Of a DNA stretch of 6,745 nucleotides, positions 6,366 through 6,745 are shown one piece after another. Each line of letters opens with the position of its first letter. The first letter of the stretch is position 1. Position numbers and translations under genes: made by a program. The DNA is from Alphaproteobacteria bacterium (GTDB lineage: Bacteria; Pseudomonadota; Alphaproteobacteria; Micropepsales; Micropepsaceae), in the NCBI GenBank assembly GCA_028869355.1, contig JAGWSK010000094.1, positions 1 through 6,745 of the forward strand, in the 5' to 3' direction. The notes under the pieces were generated by a model that worked only from the letters and a program-made list of their open reading frames with translations, was not told the origin of the DNA and searched no databases.

Positions 6366-6454
6366 TTCGAGCCTCGAAAGCACAATTTGGGTTCCATTGG
6401 CGCGATTTATCGCGGGCATGTGTACTTGCAGCGCAAAGGCTGGTCCAATAGATT
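6366..6454. promoter_or_regulatory. Dyads and weak rpoZ promoter in the ppiD-rpoZ divergent region
   Basis: Two inverted repeats stand out: TTCGA-GCC-TCGAA (6366-6378) and CGCGAT-TT-ATCGCG (6401-6414). On the + strand, TTGCAG (6426-6431) and TAGATT (6449-6454) are 17 bases apart and could be the rpoZ promoter, though they match consensus only 3/6 and 4/6. The dyads may be operators or short hairpins; no known regulator motif was recognised. Confidence 0.28.
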
Positions 6455-6486
6455 GAATGACTCTTTGCCGCATTATGAGGACCTGA

Positions 6487-6745
6487 ATGGCACGCGTCAC
6501 CGTCGAAGATTGTGTGGACAAGATCCCGAACCGTTTCGATCTCGTCCTGATGGCAGCCTATCGCGGCCGCCAGCTCTCCGGAGGTGCCGATCCTCTGGTC
6601 GACCGCGACCGGGACAAGAATCCGGTCGTGGCATTGCGCGAGATCGCCGGCAAGGAGCTTGAGCCCGAAGAGCTCAAGGAAGAATTCATCAAAAGCCTGC
6701 AGCGCCATGCCGAGGTCGATGAGCCGGAGACATTGCCGCCGATCG
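6487..6745 (+). CDS. rpoZ: RNA polymerase omega subunit (3' end outside the window)
   Basis: The omega subunit helps assemble and stabilise RNA polymerase by clamping the beta' C-terminus, and in proteobacteria it forms part of a ppGpp-binding site. The visible 86 residues begin MARVTVEDCVDKIPNRFDLV, followed by LMAAYRGRQLSGGA, then DRDKNPVVALREIAGKE and a LEPEELKEEFIKSLQ helix. This is the canonical omega layout of an N-terminal strand and helix followed by the conserved NPVVALREIA segment. The acidic tail (EVDEPETLPPI) resembles other alphaproteobacterial members, which usually run on to 90-130 aa. The ATG at 6487 follows GAGGA (6477-6481) with 5 bases of spacing, so the start is well supported. 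It is divergent from ppiD. In many alphaproteobacteria the next gene is the RelA/SpoT homologue, but that lies outside the window. Confidence 0.96.
   Translation, partial: MARVTVEDCVDKIPNRFDLVLMAAYRGRQLSGGADPLVDRDRDKNPVVALREIAGKELEPEELKEEFIKSLQRHAEVDEPETLPPI

Noticed and set aside
1..6745. Search for a CRISPR array, tRNA, rRNA or complete insertion sequence
   Set aside because: I saw no regularly spaced repeats, no tRNA cloverleaf pattern, no rRNA sequence, and no transposase frame with terminal inverted repeats.

Overview
The window looks like chromosomal DNA from an alphaproteobacterium of moderately high GC. The best evidence is the right half. It holds a PpiD-type periplasmic folding factor followed 3 nt later by trpE, an arrangement known from several alphaproteobacteria. 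Divergent from these is an alphaproteobacterial-type rpoZ (opening MARVTVEDCVDKIPNRFDLV), which runs off the right edge. I cannot assign a genus from sequence alone.

Left part (1-1004) is accessory DNA. The 3' end of a Fic-family gene on the + strand converges on a complete BrnT/BrnA type II toxin-antitoxin pair on the - strand. The brnT frame stays open for 104 nt into brnA, which gives BrnT an unusual tail. Upstream of brnT are several short dyads that could be the autoregulatory operator.

Middle part (1005-2894) looks worn. About 250-300 bases have no recognisable gene. They are followed by the 3' portion of an amidohydrolase gene with an IPT/TIG-like C-terminal domain, whose metal-binding catalytic part is missing. 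Converging on it is a short exported protein that resembles the first half of a DUF2059 domain. Next come about 300 bases with inverted repeats but no gene, then a possible 74-aa single-pass membrane protein. This pattern suggests rearrangement next to the toxin-antitoxin cluster.

Right part (2895-6745) is core genome. On the - strand, ppiD and trpE form a two-gene unit with a good sigma70-like promoter (TTGCCG-17-TATGAT) just upstream of ppiD. trpE, the first enzyme of tryptophan synthesis, is the last gene of this unit and has no trpG beside it. The 208-base ppiD-rpoZ intergenic region carries two dyads and probably promoters for both directions.

I did not find a convincing new multi-gene system. 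The most interesting points are the long brnT/brnA overlap, the Fic plus BrnTA cluster beside a truncated enzyme gene, and the dyad-rich intergenic regions.
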